The notes under the pieces are model-generated. The model saw nothing but the letters and a program-made list of their open reading frames with translations. It was not told where the DNA came from and ran no database searches. A stretch of DNA of 30,505 bases, from positions 1 through 30,505 of IMG/VR virus record IMGVR_UViG_3300044627_000290; one strand, given 5' to 3'. The DNA comes from a virus. Shown piece after piece: positions 16,821 through 22,526 of the stretch; position 1 is the first letter of the stretch, and each line of letters begins with the position of its first letter. Both the position numbers and the translations under genes were made by a program.

Positions 16821-17354
16821 TTATTTTCTTTTTACAGAGCCACCTTTCTTTTGGTATCCCATTTTATTTCTAACCGGTGTTGGTAATTTAGAAAGACCTA
16901 CCTTATCAGAAGGAACTGGTTTAAGTGATCCACCTTTAGACATTTTTTTTACAGATCCACCTTTTTTACTCTTGCTCATTTGAAAAGCCTTATATTCATC
17001 ATATGCTCCTTGTGGGGAAGTTGGTTTTGAAATTTGAACACCAGGTGTTGGGATAGTTATATTTTTTAGTCTTTCTACTGCTTGGTTGTTACGTTCTTCC
17101 AAATCTGCCTTTTTATAAGCCTCCTCCATCAGTTTACGTGTATTAGCAAGTCCAGTATTATATACGTTATTGCTCATATTAATTTTATTAGCACTATCAC
17201 TAGCAGCAGAAGTAACTTGACTACCTGTTACATCTCCTTGAAATCTTTTTAATGATTTTTTGTAATTAGCTAATTGCCCATTACCCTTTTTAACAGCCTC
17301 AGCTTTAAGATTATTAAAGTGAGTAAGCGGATTTACTTTTTTATTATGTTTCAT
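16821..17354 (-). CDS. Lys-rich protein with three KKGGS-type motifs
   Basis: A 177-residue basic protein, probably largely disordered. The N-terminal 110 residues are helix-prone and Lys/Asn/Ala-rich. The C-terminal part holds SKKGGSVKKMSKGGSLKPVP and ends in YQKKGGSVKRK, so the [K]KGGS motif occurs three times, once at the very C-terminus. There is no enzyme motif, signal or membrane segment. It is the last of ten consecutive small basic genes and is followed 3 nt later by the neck gene. Such proteins could neutralise and condense packaged DNA or be ejected with it; this is inference from composition and position. Confidence 0.65.
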   Translation of the reverse strand: MKHNKKVNPLTHFNNLKAEAVKKGNGQLANYKKSLKRFQGDVTGSQVTSAASDSANKINMSNNVYNTGLANTRKLMEEAYKKADLEERNNQAVERLKNITIPTPGVQISKPTSPQGAYDEYKAFQMSKSKKGGSVKKMSKGGSLKPVPSDKVGLSKLPTPVRNKMGYQKKGGSVKRK

Positions 17355-17356
17355 GA

Positions 17357-17722
17357 TTATCTATTTTTAGCAATTTTCTTTAATGTAATAGCAAGAGCTT
17401 TTCTTTTAGGAGTACAAGTAGGTTTAGTCATTGGAGTACAATATCCTTTGTGTGCAGGATTAATTGCCTTTTGAATCCACTTCTTATCAGTTGATCCTCC
17501 TTTTTTATATGGGTTTACTTTTGTATCTCTAGATGATCTAGATATTACATCTCCTTTTTTATTAGTTCTTGTTTTTTCAATGTGCTTTCCACCACCGGGC
17601 ATTTTAAAAACTTCCTTAGATATTTTACTACCCAGTAAACCAGATCTTGTAATAAGTTTTCCCTGAACTTCTTTACCATCAAATTCTTTAGATATTGATG
17701 ATACTTTTCTAAGTTTAGCCAT
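17357..17722 (-). CDS. Small basic protein with C-terminal KGYCTPMT...KRKAL motif
   Basis: A 121-residue basic protein. Residues 1-75 are beta/turn-like (EFDGKEVQGKLITRSGLLGS), with a YKKGGSTDKKW junction near residue 72. The end carries KWIQKAINPAHKGYCTPMT, PTCTPKRKALAITLKKIAK and a basic tail. I recognise the last 40 residues as a short module that recurs in phages and large DNA viruses (WIQKAI-x-P, a CTP pair and RKALAxTLKK), of unknown function. Start at ATG 17722; the stop is 2 nt before the next gene. The KKGG motif links it to its neighbours, and the terminal module has the same look as the C-terminus of the 90-residue protein at 18460-18732. Confidence 0.65.
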   Translation of the reverse strand: MAKLRKVSSISKEFDGKEVQGKLITRSGLLGSKISKEVFKMPGGGKHIEKTRTNKKGDVISRSSRDTKVNPYKKGGSTDKKWIQKAINPAHKGYCTPMTKPTCTPKRKALAITLKKIAKNR

Positions 17723-17726
17723 GACC

Positions 17727-17765
17727 TTACTTTTTTACTTTACCTTTATTTCTACAGCTACACAT
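17727..17765 (-). CDS. Possible 12-residue mini-ORF
   Basis: Between two Lys-rich genes the minus strand holds an ATG followed by 12 codons, MCSCRNKGKVKK, then TAA. Its composition (CxC followed by Lys) matches the start of other small Cys/Lys proteins here. It may be a remnant of a longer gene, a leader peptide for the downstream 121-residue gene, or chance. It occupies most of the 49-nt gap in an otherwise tightly packed block. Confidence 0.25.
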   Translation of the reverse strand: MCSCRNKGKVKK

Positions 17766-17771
17766 GATTAA

Positions 17772-18443
17772 TTATTTTTTAGTAGTTCTTGACTTCATTA
17801 CTTGACCATGAGTTTTACCCTTGTTAGGCCCCATAGTATATTTCTTAGTCTTTGGATCAAAACCATACCATTTGCTTGTAGATGATCTTCCTTCAGAGTC
17901 TTTCTTATAACCCATCTTATCATAACCAGCTTTACCTTTGTTATATTGTCTTTCTAAATTTGCATTATTTACAATTACTTTATCAAAGTTCTTATCATTA
18001 ATGCTCATATTAGACATTTCTGCAGATTTTTTTCTGTAATAGTTTGCGCTATCTCTTGCTGCTGTTGAGGTAAAAAGTTTATTGTATGCTGGTGAATTAA
18101 TTCCAGGTTCTTTATAACCTTTTTCTTTAGTAAATTTATCTCTATTACTTTCTTTAGTAGGTCTATCCCCACCAGTAGAAATACCTTTCTGAGCTTTAAC
18201 TAATTTTCTAACAGCACCACCTTTCTTCATGGTATTAATACCTTGAATGTTTGGTCCTGTAGGTCCTGCATTAGGAACACCATAGATTCCCATTTTAGTA
18301 TTACCACCACCTTTCATAGGTTTAGTAGGTGCTTTAGGAGCATTTAGTTTATTAGTAGCTGACCCACCCATGGCCATCTTTTTTACTTTTTTGATTGTGC
18401 CTCCAGATTTCATCTTACCACAACCCATTTTACAAGTCTTCAT
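17772..18443 (-). CDS. Lys/Gly-rich protein with KKGG and VKAQKGIS motifs
   Basis: A 223-residue basic protein. The N-terminus, MKTCKMGCGKMKSGGTIKKV, carries a small Cys pair and an SGG motif. A low-complexity stretch with MAMGGS, PMKGGGNTK and YGVPNAGPTGPN follows, then MKKGGAVRKLVKAQKGISTG at about residues 72-91. After this the protein becomes more ordered: SANYYRKKSAEMSNMSIND in the middle and a Lys-rich C-terminus with KWYGFDPKTKKYTMGPNKG. KLVKAQ-x-GI(S/T) is shared with the 180-residue protein at 19230-19772. I do not recognise an enzymatic family. Membership of the basic block and shared motifs point to a common role with its neighbours, perhaps in packaged DNA or virion interior. Confidence 0.62.
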   Translation of the reverse strand: MKTCKMGCGKMKSGGTIKKVKKMAMGGSATNKLNAPKAPTKPMKGGGNTKMGIYGVPNAGPTGPNIQGINTMKKGGAVRKLVKAQKGISTGGDRPTKESNRDKFTKEKGYKEPGINSPAYNKLFTSTAARDSANYYRKKSAEMSNMSINDKNFDKVIVNNANLERQYNKGKAGYDKMGYKKDSEGRSSTSKWYGFDPKTKKYTMGPNKGKTHGQVMKSRTTKK

Positions 18444-18459
18444 AATTATATATAATAAA

Positions 18460-18732
18460 TTAACAATTCCACTTTCTTAAAGAAAGAGCTTTTCTAGTTG
18501 GTCTTCCTTTTTCATCTTTCATTGGCCCTGGCATTCCAGACATTCTAGCACAAAAACTTTTACGTCTTTTAGCATCCTTGCTTCCAGCTTTTAGTTTTGA
18601 TGGTTTAGTAGTTACAGCTGTCTGAAGTTTACTTCCTGGATTAGCTGCTCTATAACTAGCCACACCTTTAGCATTAAGACCTCCTGTTGGGTTCTTACCT
18701 TCTTTTCTTTGCCATGCTGGTGACTTTGCCAT
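18460..18732 (-). CDS. DUF6321-like small basic phage protein
   Basis: A 90-residue protein whose whole length fits a family I recognise from many aquatic phages (DUF6321-like): SPAWQRKEGKNPTGGLNAKG at residues 4-23, KRRKSFCARMSGMPGPMKDE at about 56-75, and GRPTRKALSLRKWNC at the C-terminus. Function is unknown. The single Cys near residue 62 and the terminal Cys are typical. It is basic and very likely soluble. It starts inside the upstream gene with a 38-nt overlap, the longest in the window, so the MAKSPAWQRKEG start also encodes the KKRR tail of the 96-residue protein in another frame. The start is well supported because the family motif begins immediately after it. Confidence 0.78.
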   Translation of the reverse strand: MAKSPAWQRKEGKNPTGGLNAKGVASYRAANPGSKLQTAVTTKPSKLKAGSKDAKRRKSFCARMSGMPGPMKDEKGRPTRKALSLRKWNC

Positions 18733-18985
18733 TTCCTTTTCCTTTATATTTATAATCAGGGTTGTCCTTATGCCATTTCTTTGTAGCAGCTACACCCTGC
18801 GCAACTGTCTTGGCTCTACCTTTTGCAGTAAGATCTATTGTATCCCACTGACCTTTATCTTTGGTAGGATGGTTAACCATTATATTGCCAACCTTTCCTT
18901 CACCTTTTTTTGTAGTCTTTTTATAGACTACATGTTTTTCTCCACCGGCAGTAACTTTTACTTTCTTTGTTTTTGCCTGTGCCAT
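18695..18985 (-). CDS. Small basic protein with HPTKDKGQWDTIDL motif
   Basis: A 96-residue basic protein. A Lys/Thr-rich N-terminus (residues 1-27, including VTAGGEKHVVYKK) is followed by GNIMVNHPTKDKGQWDTIDL and TAKGRAKTVAQGVAATKKWH at about residues 33-73, then a Gly/Lys tail ending MAKKRR. I recall the HPTKDKG-x-WDTIDLT pattern from small proteins of crAss-like and aquatic phages, without known function. It overlaps the next gene by 38 nt and is preceded 2 nt upstream by the 80-residue gene. Disordered ends around a compact core are likely. Confidence 0.65.
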   Translation of the reverse strand: MAQAKTKKVKVTAGGEKHVVYKKTTKKGEGKVGNIMVNHPTKDKGQWDTIDLTAKGRAKTVAQGVAATKKWHKDNPDYKYKGKGNGKVTSMAKKRR

Positions 18986-18987
18986 GA

Positions 18988-19230
18988 TTAAAACTTTTTA
19001 CCAGCAGCAATGCTGTTAAATTCTTTTGCTTTTTCAGCAGCAAGTCTTTTTACATCATTCATGAGTTTAGCATTCTTCTGAATCTCAGCAGCTCTTTGTA
19101 ATGTAGACATAGCAGATTCAATTTCCCACTTTCTCATGTCTGCTTTGCTACCACCTAAAATAGAAATACCAACTGAAGAAGATTTCTTAGCTGGTGTTGA
19201 TTTTCTAGTTGTTGTTTTTCTAATTGCCAT
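18988..19230 (-). CDS. Small basic helical protein
   Basis: An 80-residue protein. Residues 1-25 are Lys/Arg/Thr/Ser-rich and probably disordered (KTTTRKSTPAKKSSSV). Residues 29-75 form one or two long helices (KADMRKWEIESAMSTLQRAA, then NAKLMNDVKRLAAEKAKEF). The tail ends AAGKKF. The helical segment resembles one I have seen in small proteins of other crAss-like phages. The N-terminal tail plus helices is reminiscent of histone-like layouts, but no known DNA-binding signature is present. The start overlaps the stop of the 180-residue gene (TAATG). Confidence 0.6.
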   Translation of the reverse strand: MAIRKTTTRKSTPAKKSSSVGISILGGSKADMRKWEIESAMSTLQRAAEIQKNAKLMNDVKRLAAEKAKEFNSIAAGKKF

Positions 19231-19772
19231 TATTTTCTTTTTTTAGTTTTTACAACTCCACCTCTTTTTTGTTTACTAAAAATAGGACCTGGTTTAGAAT
19301 AGTTACTTGTTCCAAAATAAGTACCATCACCTCCTGGTGCAAAACCTTTTTCTCTTTTAAATCTATTAACTTCTTTATTTTTATCAATTGCCTTACTATA
19401 GGTAGCCTCAGCTTTATCATATAAAGCATCGGCTTTTGCTTTATTTGAATTAACAACTTTTTGGGATCTTTGTAATTGATTAACAGCTTTTCTATTAGTT
19501 ATATTTCTATCAATTCTTTTTCCAGCTAAAGAAACTTTATCAGAAAAAGATGGTTTAGTAGAAGATGATGTGCTTGTAGATGGTTTAGAAGTTTTTGGTT
19601 GCATTTCTTCATCATACTTATCTTTTAATTTTTTCCATCTATTCAAATTTGTATTAGGATTAGCCATTTTTTTTGCAATCCTATCTGCTTTGTTAGATCT
19701 AGCTGGTACAGTAATACCACTTTGTGCTTTAACTAATTTTTTAACTGGTTTCTTAGCTTTCATCTTATACAT
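19230..19772 (-). CDS. Lys-rich protein with VKAQSGIT motif and KRGG C-terminus
   Basis: A 180-residue basic protein. It opens MYKMKAKKPVKKLVKAQSGI, sharing KLVKAQ-x-GI with the 223-residue protein at 17772-18443. A helix-prone charged region follows (DRIAKKMANPNTNLNRWKKL), then a Ser/Thr/Lys linker (STSSSTKPSFS), a second helical region (residues about 95-140), and a Gly-rich end with FAPGGDGTYFG closing in KRGGVVKTKKRK. There are no catalytic motifs. Its start lies 8 nt inside the DUF5872-like gene and its stop overlaps the next ATG, so the three genes are coupled. Function unknown; probably part of the same set of virion-interior or DNA-binding proteins. Confidence 0.62.
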   Translation of the reverse strand: MYKMKAKKPVKKLVKAQSGITVPARSNKADRIAKKMANPNTNLNRWKKLKDKYDEEMQPKTSKPSTSTSSSTKPSFSDKVSLAGKRIDRNITNRKAVNQLQRSQKVVNSNKAKADALYDKAEATYSKAIDKNKEVNRFKREKGFAPGGDGTYFGTSNYSKPGPIFSKQKRGGVVKTKKRK

Positions 19773-20103
19773 TTTTAATTCTTCTTCCCATTCCTACTCT
19801 AGACTTCTCTGCCTTTTTAGCAGCTAGTTTAGAAGGAGTTAGTTCATACTTTGTTTTTGGTGTATCTTTAGATACTCTTTTTGTAGGCCGGCAGTATTCA
19901 TTTTTACCACCGGCACCACAAGCTTTTCCTGATTTAGTATCCTGCCACTTTTCTGCTTGCCATCTTTTTAGCTCTGTACCCTTCTCAGTCTTTCTTACTT
20001 GACCTTTACCTTTACGGCATTTGGCAATAGCTTGAGAAGCCCTTGCTGAAGGGAACACGGCATACCGTGCTTTTACACTATGATAGCAAGAATCCTTTGG
20101 CAT
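19765..20103 (-). CDS. DUF5872-like protein
   Basis: A 112-residue protein that matches a family I recognise from phages and giant viruses (DUF5872-like). Visible elements are CYHSVKARYAVFPSARASQA at residues 6-25, IAKCRKGKG, RWQAEKWQDTKSGKACG, and KNEYCRPTKRVSKDTPKTKY at about 66-85. The conserved cysteines (C6, C29, C62, C71) could bind zinc. The family's function is unknown. A basic C-terminal tail (KLAAKKAEKSRVGMGRRIKN) is typical of this gene block. It starts at an ATG that overlaps the stop of the 57-residue gene (TAATG) and overlaps the next gene by 8 nt. Confidence 0.75.
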   Translation of the reverse strand: MPKDSCYHSVKARYAVFPSARASQAIAKCRKGKGQVRKTEKGTELKRWQAEKWQDTKSGKACGAGGKNEYCRPTKRVSKDTPKTKYELTPSKLAAKKAEKSRVGMGRRIKNV

Positions 20104-20276
20104 TATGGGTTTGCTTTTTTAGGAGCTTTAGATACACCACCTGAACGTCCTTTAGCTACTTTAGATGCAGAGACTTTAGAGTTAACTCCAGACTTTGTAC
20201 CTTTTGTACCAGCAGATTTTAATGCAGAAACTTTATTGTTTAAACCAACATAAGTTCCAGTTTTTGTCTTTTTCAT
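20103..20276 (-). CDS. 57-residue Lys/Ser/Gly-rich protein
   Basis: A short gene between the DUF5872-like and 372-residue genes. Translation gives MKKTKTGTYVGLNNKVSALK followed by SAGTKGTKSGVNSKVSASKV and a KGRSGGVSKAPKKANP end. LNNKVSALKS and VNSKVSASKV look like two copies of a short unit (N-x-K-V-S-A-x-K). It contains an SGGVSK variant of the GG motif shared by its neighbours. No known family. Coding is supported by the TAATG overlap with the next gene, the in-frame basic composition matching all neighbours, and the lack of any other explanation for 190 nt in a packed region. Confidence 0.65.
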   Translation of the reverse strand: MKKTKTGTYVGLNNKVSALKSAGTKGTKSGVNSKVSASKVAKGRSGGVSKAPKKANP

Positions 20277-20296
20277 TTTATTTAATTTTATATAAA

Positions 20297-21415
20297 TTAT
20301 TTTTTTCTTTTAACAGCAATCTTCTTACGCATCTTCTTAACTGAACCTCCTCTTCTAAATCCTTGTTCTTCAAATTCCATATCTGCTCTTTCCATTGCAC
20401 CGATTCCTGATCCAGCATATGGAGTAGGTTTAGGTGTAGGAGAAGGTGTAGGAGTTGTTGTAACTGGAGTTGGAGTAGTCTCAGTTTTTGGCTTTGACAA
20501 ACTACTTTTACTTATTTCACCAGACTTTAACTTCTTCATCAAAGCAATATTAGAACTTGCTGAACCATCAGTTAATCCTTGCTTTTTAGCTTCAGACCAA
20601 CTAGTACCAGTTTTTTGTTGCCACAACTGTGATACAGTTGGTTCAGATTTTTTTGGAGGCGTTACAACAACTTCAGGAATAGTTACTTTCTTTCTAATCT
20701 CTGGTCTTTTTAAAGATTCAATTTTAGATTTTACTTTTTTAGATTGTCCTTTTTTAAAATCTTCAGTTTTTTTAATTAATTTTTTTACTCCAACTTCAGT
20801 GTTCCAATCAGGATTTTTTTCAAGTTTACCAGTCTTAGTATCTAAATAAAAAGCTTGACCAGTTCTTGTCATCTTGTTAAGAAGATCTTTGTTAATAGGA
20901 GCTGGTTTTTTAACTTCAGGTTTTTTAGTAACCACCTTTTTAGTTTCTACTTTTTTGACAGTAGCTTTAGGTTTTTGAACCGGAGCTACTTTTTTAGTAG
21001 GTGCAGCTGGTTTAGTTTTAACGCTATAATAATCTGCAGGCCTTGCACCAGTAGCTACATCAAGAAAACTATTACCTGTTACTTTAGGTTTACTAGGTGT
21101 AGTTTGTTTTTTAGTTTCTACTTTTTTAACTACTTTCTTTTTATCTGAAGTTTTAGATGCCATGCCATATGGCTTTTTCTTAGAATCAGAAGGTTTATTA
21201 ACTACTGGTTTTCCATATTGATCTTTAACTGTTGTATCATATAAAGATGGTCCAGATTTTTTATTTTCAACCTTTTTCTTAGGTTCCACCTTTTTCTTAG
21301 ATGCATCAGCTTTAGGTTTTGCTTTTACATTTACTTTTGGCATACTAAAACCTTTATAAGAATTTAGTTGGCTTAATATATAAGCATTTCCGGCATTAGA
21401 TTTTTTTTTGGCCAT
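20297..21415 (-). CDS. Lys/Pro-rich low-complexity protein with C-terminal RRGGSVKK
   Basis: A 372-residue protein, extremely Lys/Pro/Thr/Val-rich, with KPKATVKKVETKKVVTKKPE, VEPKKKVENKKSG and a PTPVTTTPTPSPTPKPTP linker near residue 315. Short repeats of K-K-V-x-T/P-K-K-x recur throughout. More ordered patches are MTRTGQAFYLDTKTGKLEKN at about 195-214 and VSQLWQQKTGTSWSEAKKQG at about 260-280. The end is GFRRGGSVKKMRKKIAVKRK. The length and composition resemble histone H1-like or linker proteins, with a compact module on flexible basic arms. No signal or membrane segment. It opens the block of ten small basic genes after the 341-residue gene. A DNA-condensing or ejected cargo protein is my preferred reading; nothing here proves it. 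Confidence 0.6.
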   Translation of the reverse strand: MAKKKSNAGNAYILSQLNSYKGFSMPKVNVKAKPKADASKKKVEPKKKVENKKSGPSLYDTTVKDQYGKPVVNKPSDSKKKPYGMASKTSDKKKVVKKVETKKQTTPSKPKVTGNSFLDVATGARPADYYSVKTKPAAPTKKVAPVQKPKATVKKVETKKVVTKKPEVKKPAPINKDLLNKMTRTGQAFYLDTKTGKLEKNPDWNTEVGVKKLIKKTEDFKKGQSKKVKSKIESLKRPEIRKKVTIPEVVVTPPKKSEPTVSQLWQQKTGTSWSEAKKQGLTDGSASSNIALMKKLKSGEISKSSLSKPKTETTPTPVTTTPTPSPTPKPTPYAGSGIGAMERADMEFEEQGFRRGGSVKKMRKKIAVKRKK

Positions 21416-21427
21416 TTTATTTTAATT

Positions 21428-22453
21428 TTAACTATTCCATAATTTCTCAACAGAAGCTGTAAGATCCTTAAGAACATCCTCATTAAGTGGGTTCTTTAAG
21501 TACTCTACAACATCAGCTACATTTCTACCAAGTAAGCTATTTGACTTAGCATGATAAATATGACCATCTGCCTTATTAATAATATACTTAAAAAATACGG
21601 AATCTCTAACAACTGATTTAATTTTTAGTGTCTCCATATCCATATTTACTGCATCCATGAAAGATTTAGCTGCTCTTTCTTTGTTGCTTTCTCCTCCTTC
21701 ACCATTTATGTACATATCCATGTTCTCATAAATGACATCATTTGGTGTATGTTTTCTATACTGTGTGCTATTAATATCTACTACTTTAGCAACATAGAAT
21801 AGTTTTGTACTGTTCTTATCAAATAACTTCTGTAATTCAGAAAGTGCTTTATTACGCATTTTCTTGTACTCAGTTCTGATCATTACAGTTTCTTCTTCTT
21901 TATCTAAATAAAACTTAGGCGGTTTAGCTTTTGATCTTGCATCTTCATAGCTCTTTGCTACAATTGAAAATCCTCCAGCTTCAATAGCATAAATTTTAAT
22001 TCTATCAAAAGGATCTTTTGGATCAAGATAAACTGGCTCATTACCACATTTTAAATCTATCTTATTCCAGAAGTCTTTATTATTTGGATTAAGTAATTTT
22101 ACTTTATTCCAAAATTCTTTGTCTTCAATATCTACAACATTTGCTGCTAGTTCTCTTTCTAGCTCAGCAACTGCTGTTCTGATTTCTCTAACCTTAGCTT
22201 CTTTTTGGTCTGTAGGCAAAACTCTAATCTCAGGTGCAAATTCATTTAAACCTGTGATATATCTAATTACTCCATTAACCTCTAAGCAAGCTAACTGCTC
22301 ATGGTGCTTAACACCATCAAATAATACCTGTTGGTAATTCTCTAATCCCATGTTAGAAGAATTACTATCAAAGAACGTTCTAATAGCTATGGCTGTTTTT
22401 CTGCTGGTGGCAGCCTTATTAATTTCCACCATTGTAAATCCTGTAGTTTCCAT
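21428..22453 (-). CDS. Conserved protein downstream of the major capsid gene
   Basis: A 341-residue charged, mainly helical soluble protein. It begins METTGFTMVEINKAATSRKT; Met8 is an alternative start. Visible segments are VLFDGVKHHEQLACLEVNGV, KEAKVREIRTAVAELEREL, and a local duplication, KEFWNKVKLLNPNNKDFWNK, at about residues 107-126. The C-terminal part has SVVRDSVFFKYIINKADGHI. I recall proteins of this type next to the capsid gene in crAss-like phages, but not an established function. It lies beyond the terminator that follows the capsid gene, with an AAAACCAACAAAAA leader before the ATG. A capsid-associated or assembly role is suggested by position only. Confidence 0.6.
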   Translation of the reverse strand: METTGFTMVEINKAATSRKTAIAIRTFFDSNSSNMGLENYQQVLFDGVKHHEQLACLEVNGVIRYITGLNEFAPEIRVLPTDQKEAKVREIRTAVAELERELAANVVDIEDKEFWNKVKLLNPNNKDFWNKIDLKCGNEPVYLDPKDPFDRIKIYAIEAGGFSIVAKSYEDARSKAKPPKFYLDKEEETVMIRTEYKKMRNKALSELQKLFDKNSTKLFYVAKVVDINSTQYRKHTPNDVIYENMDMYINGEGGESNKERAAKSFMDAVNMDMETLKIKSVVRDSVFFKYIINKADGHIYHAKSNSLLGRNVADVVEYLKNPLNEDVLKDLTASVEKLWNS

Positions 22454-22470
22454 TTTTTGTTGGTTTTAAA
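22454..22470 (-). promoter_or_regulatory. A-rich leader with AAAACCAACAAA motif (copy 2)
   Basis: The minus strand immediately before the ATG reads TTTAAAACCAACAAAAA. It is nearly identical to the leader of the scaffold candidate at 25417-25430. With no Shine-Dalgarno present, it may help ribosome recruitment. Confidence 0.4.
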
Positions 22471-22480
22471 ATTTAAAAAT

Positions 22481-22512
22481 AAGTAAAAAGAGGGAGCTAT
22501 TACACTCCCTCT
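22481..22512 (-). terminator. Intrinsic terminator after the major capsid gene
   Basis: A perfect 8-bp stem, AGAGGGAG paired with CTCCCTCT (22512-22505 with 22496-22489 on the minus strand), and an 8-nt loop, followed by TTTTTAC and further T-rich sequence. It sits 15 nt after the capsid stop codon and 28 nt before the next ATG, so some read-through is likely. Confidence 0.85.
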
Positions 22513-22526
22513 CATACTTTGATCTA

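Noticed and set aside
19250-19456. A 68-codon minus-strand frame within the 180-residue gene
   Set aside because: It is a frame-shifted reading of a gene whose own frame carries the shared motifs and coupled start and stop.
19224-19827. Plus-strand hydrophobic frames opposite the Lys-rich genes
   Set aside because: Same antisense artefact as above, with no start context and no neighbour on that strand.
20855-21148. A 97-codon plus-strand frame rich in Phe/Ser/Tyr, looking like a membrane protein
   Set aside because: It is the antisense of a Lys/Pro-rich gene; Lys codons read backwards give Phe codons, so the hydrophobic look is an artefact.
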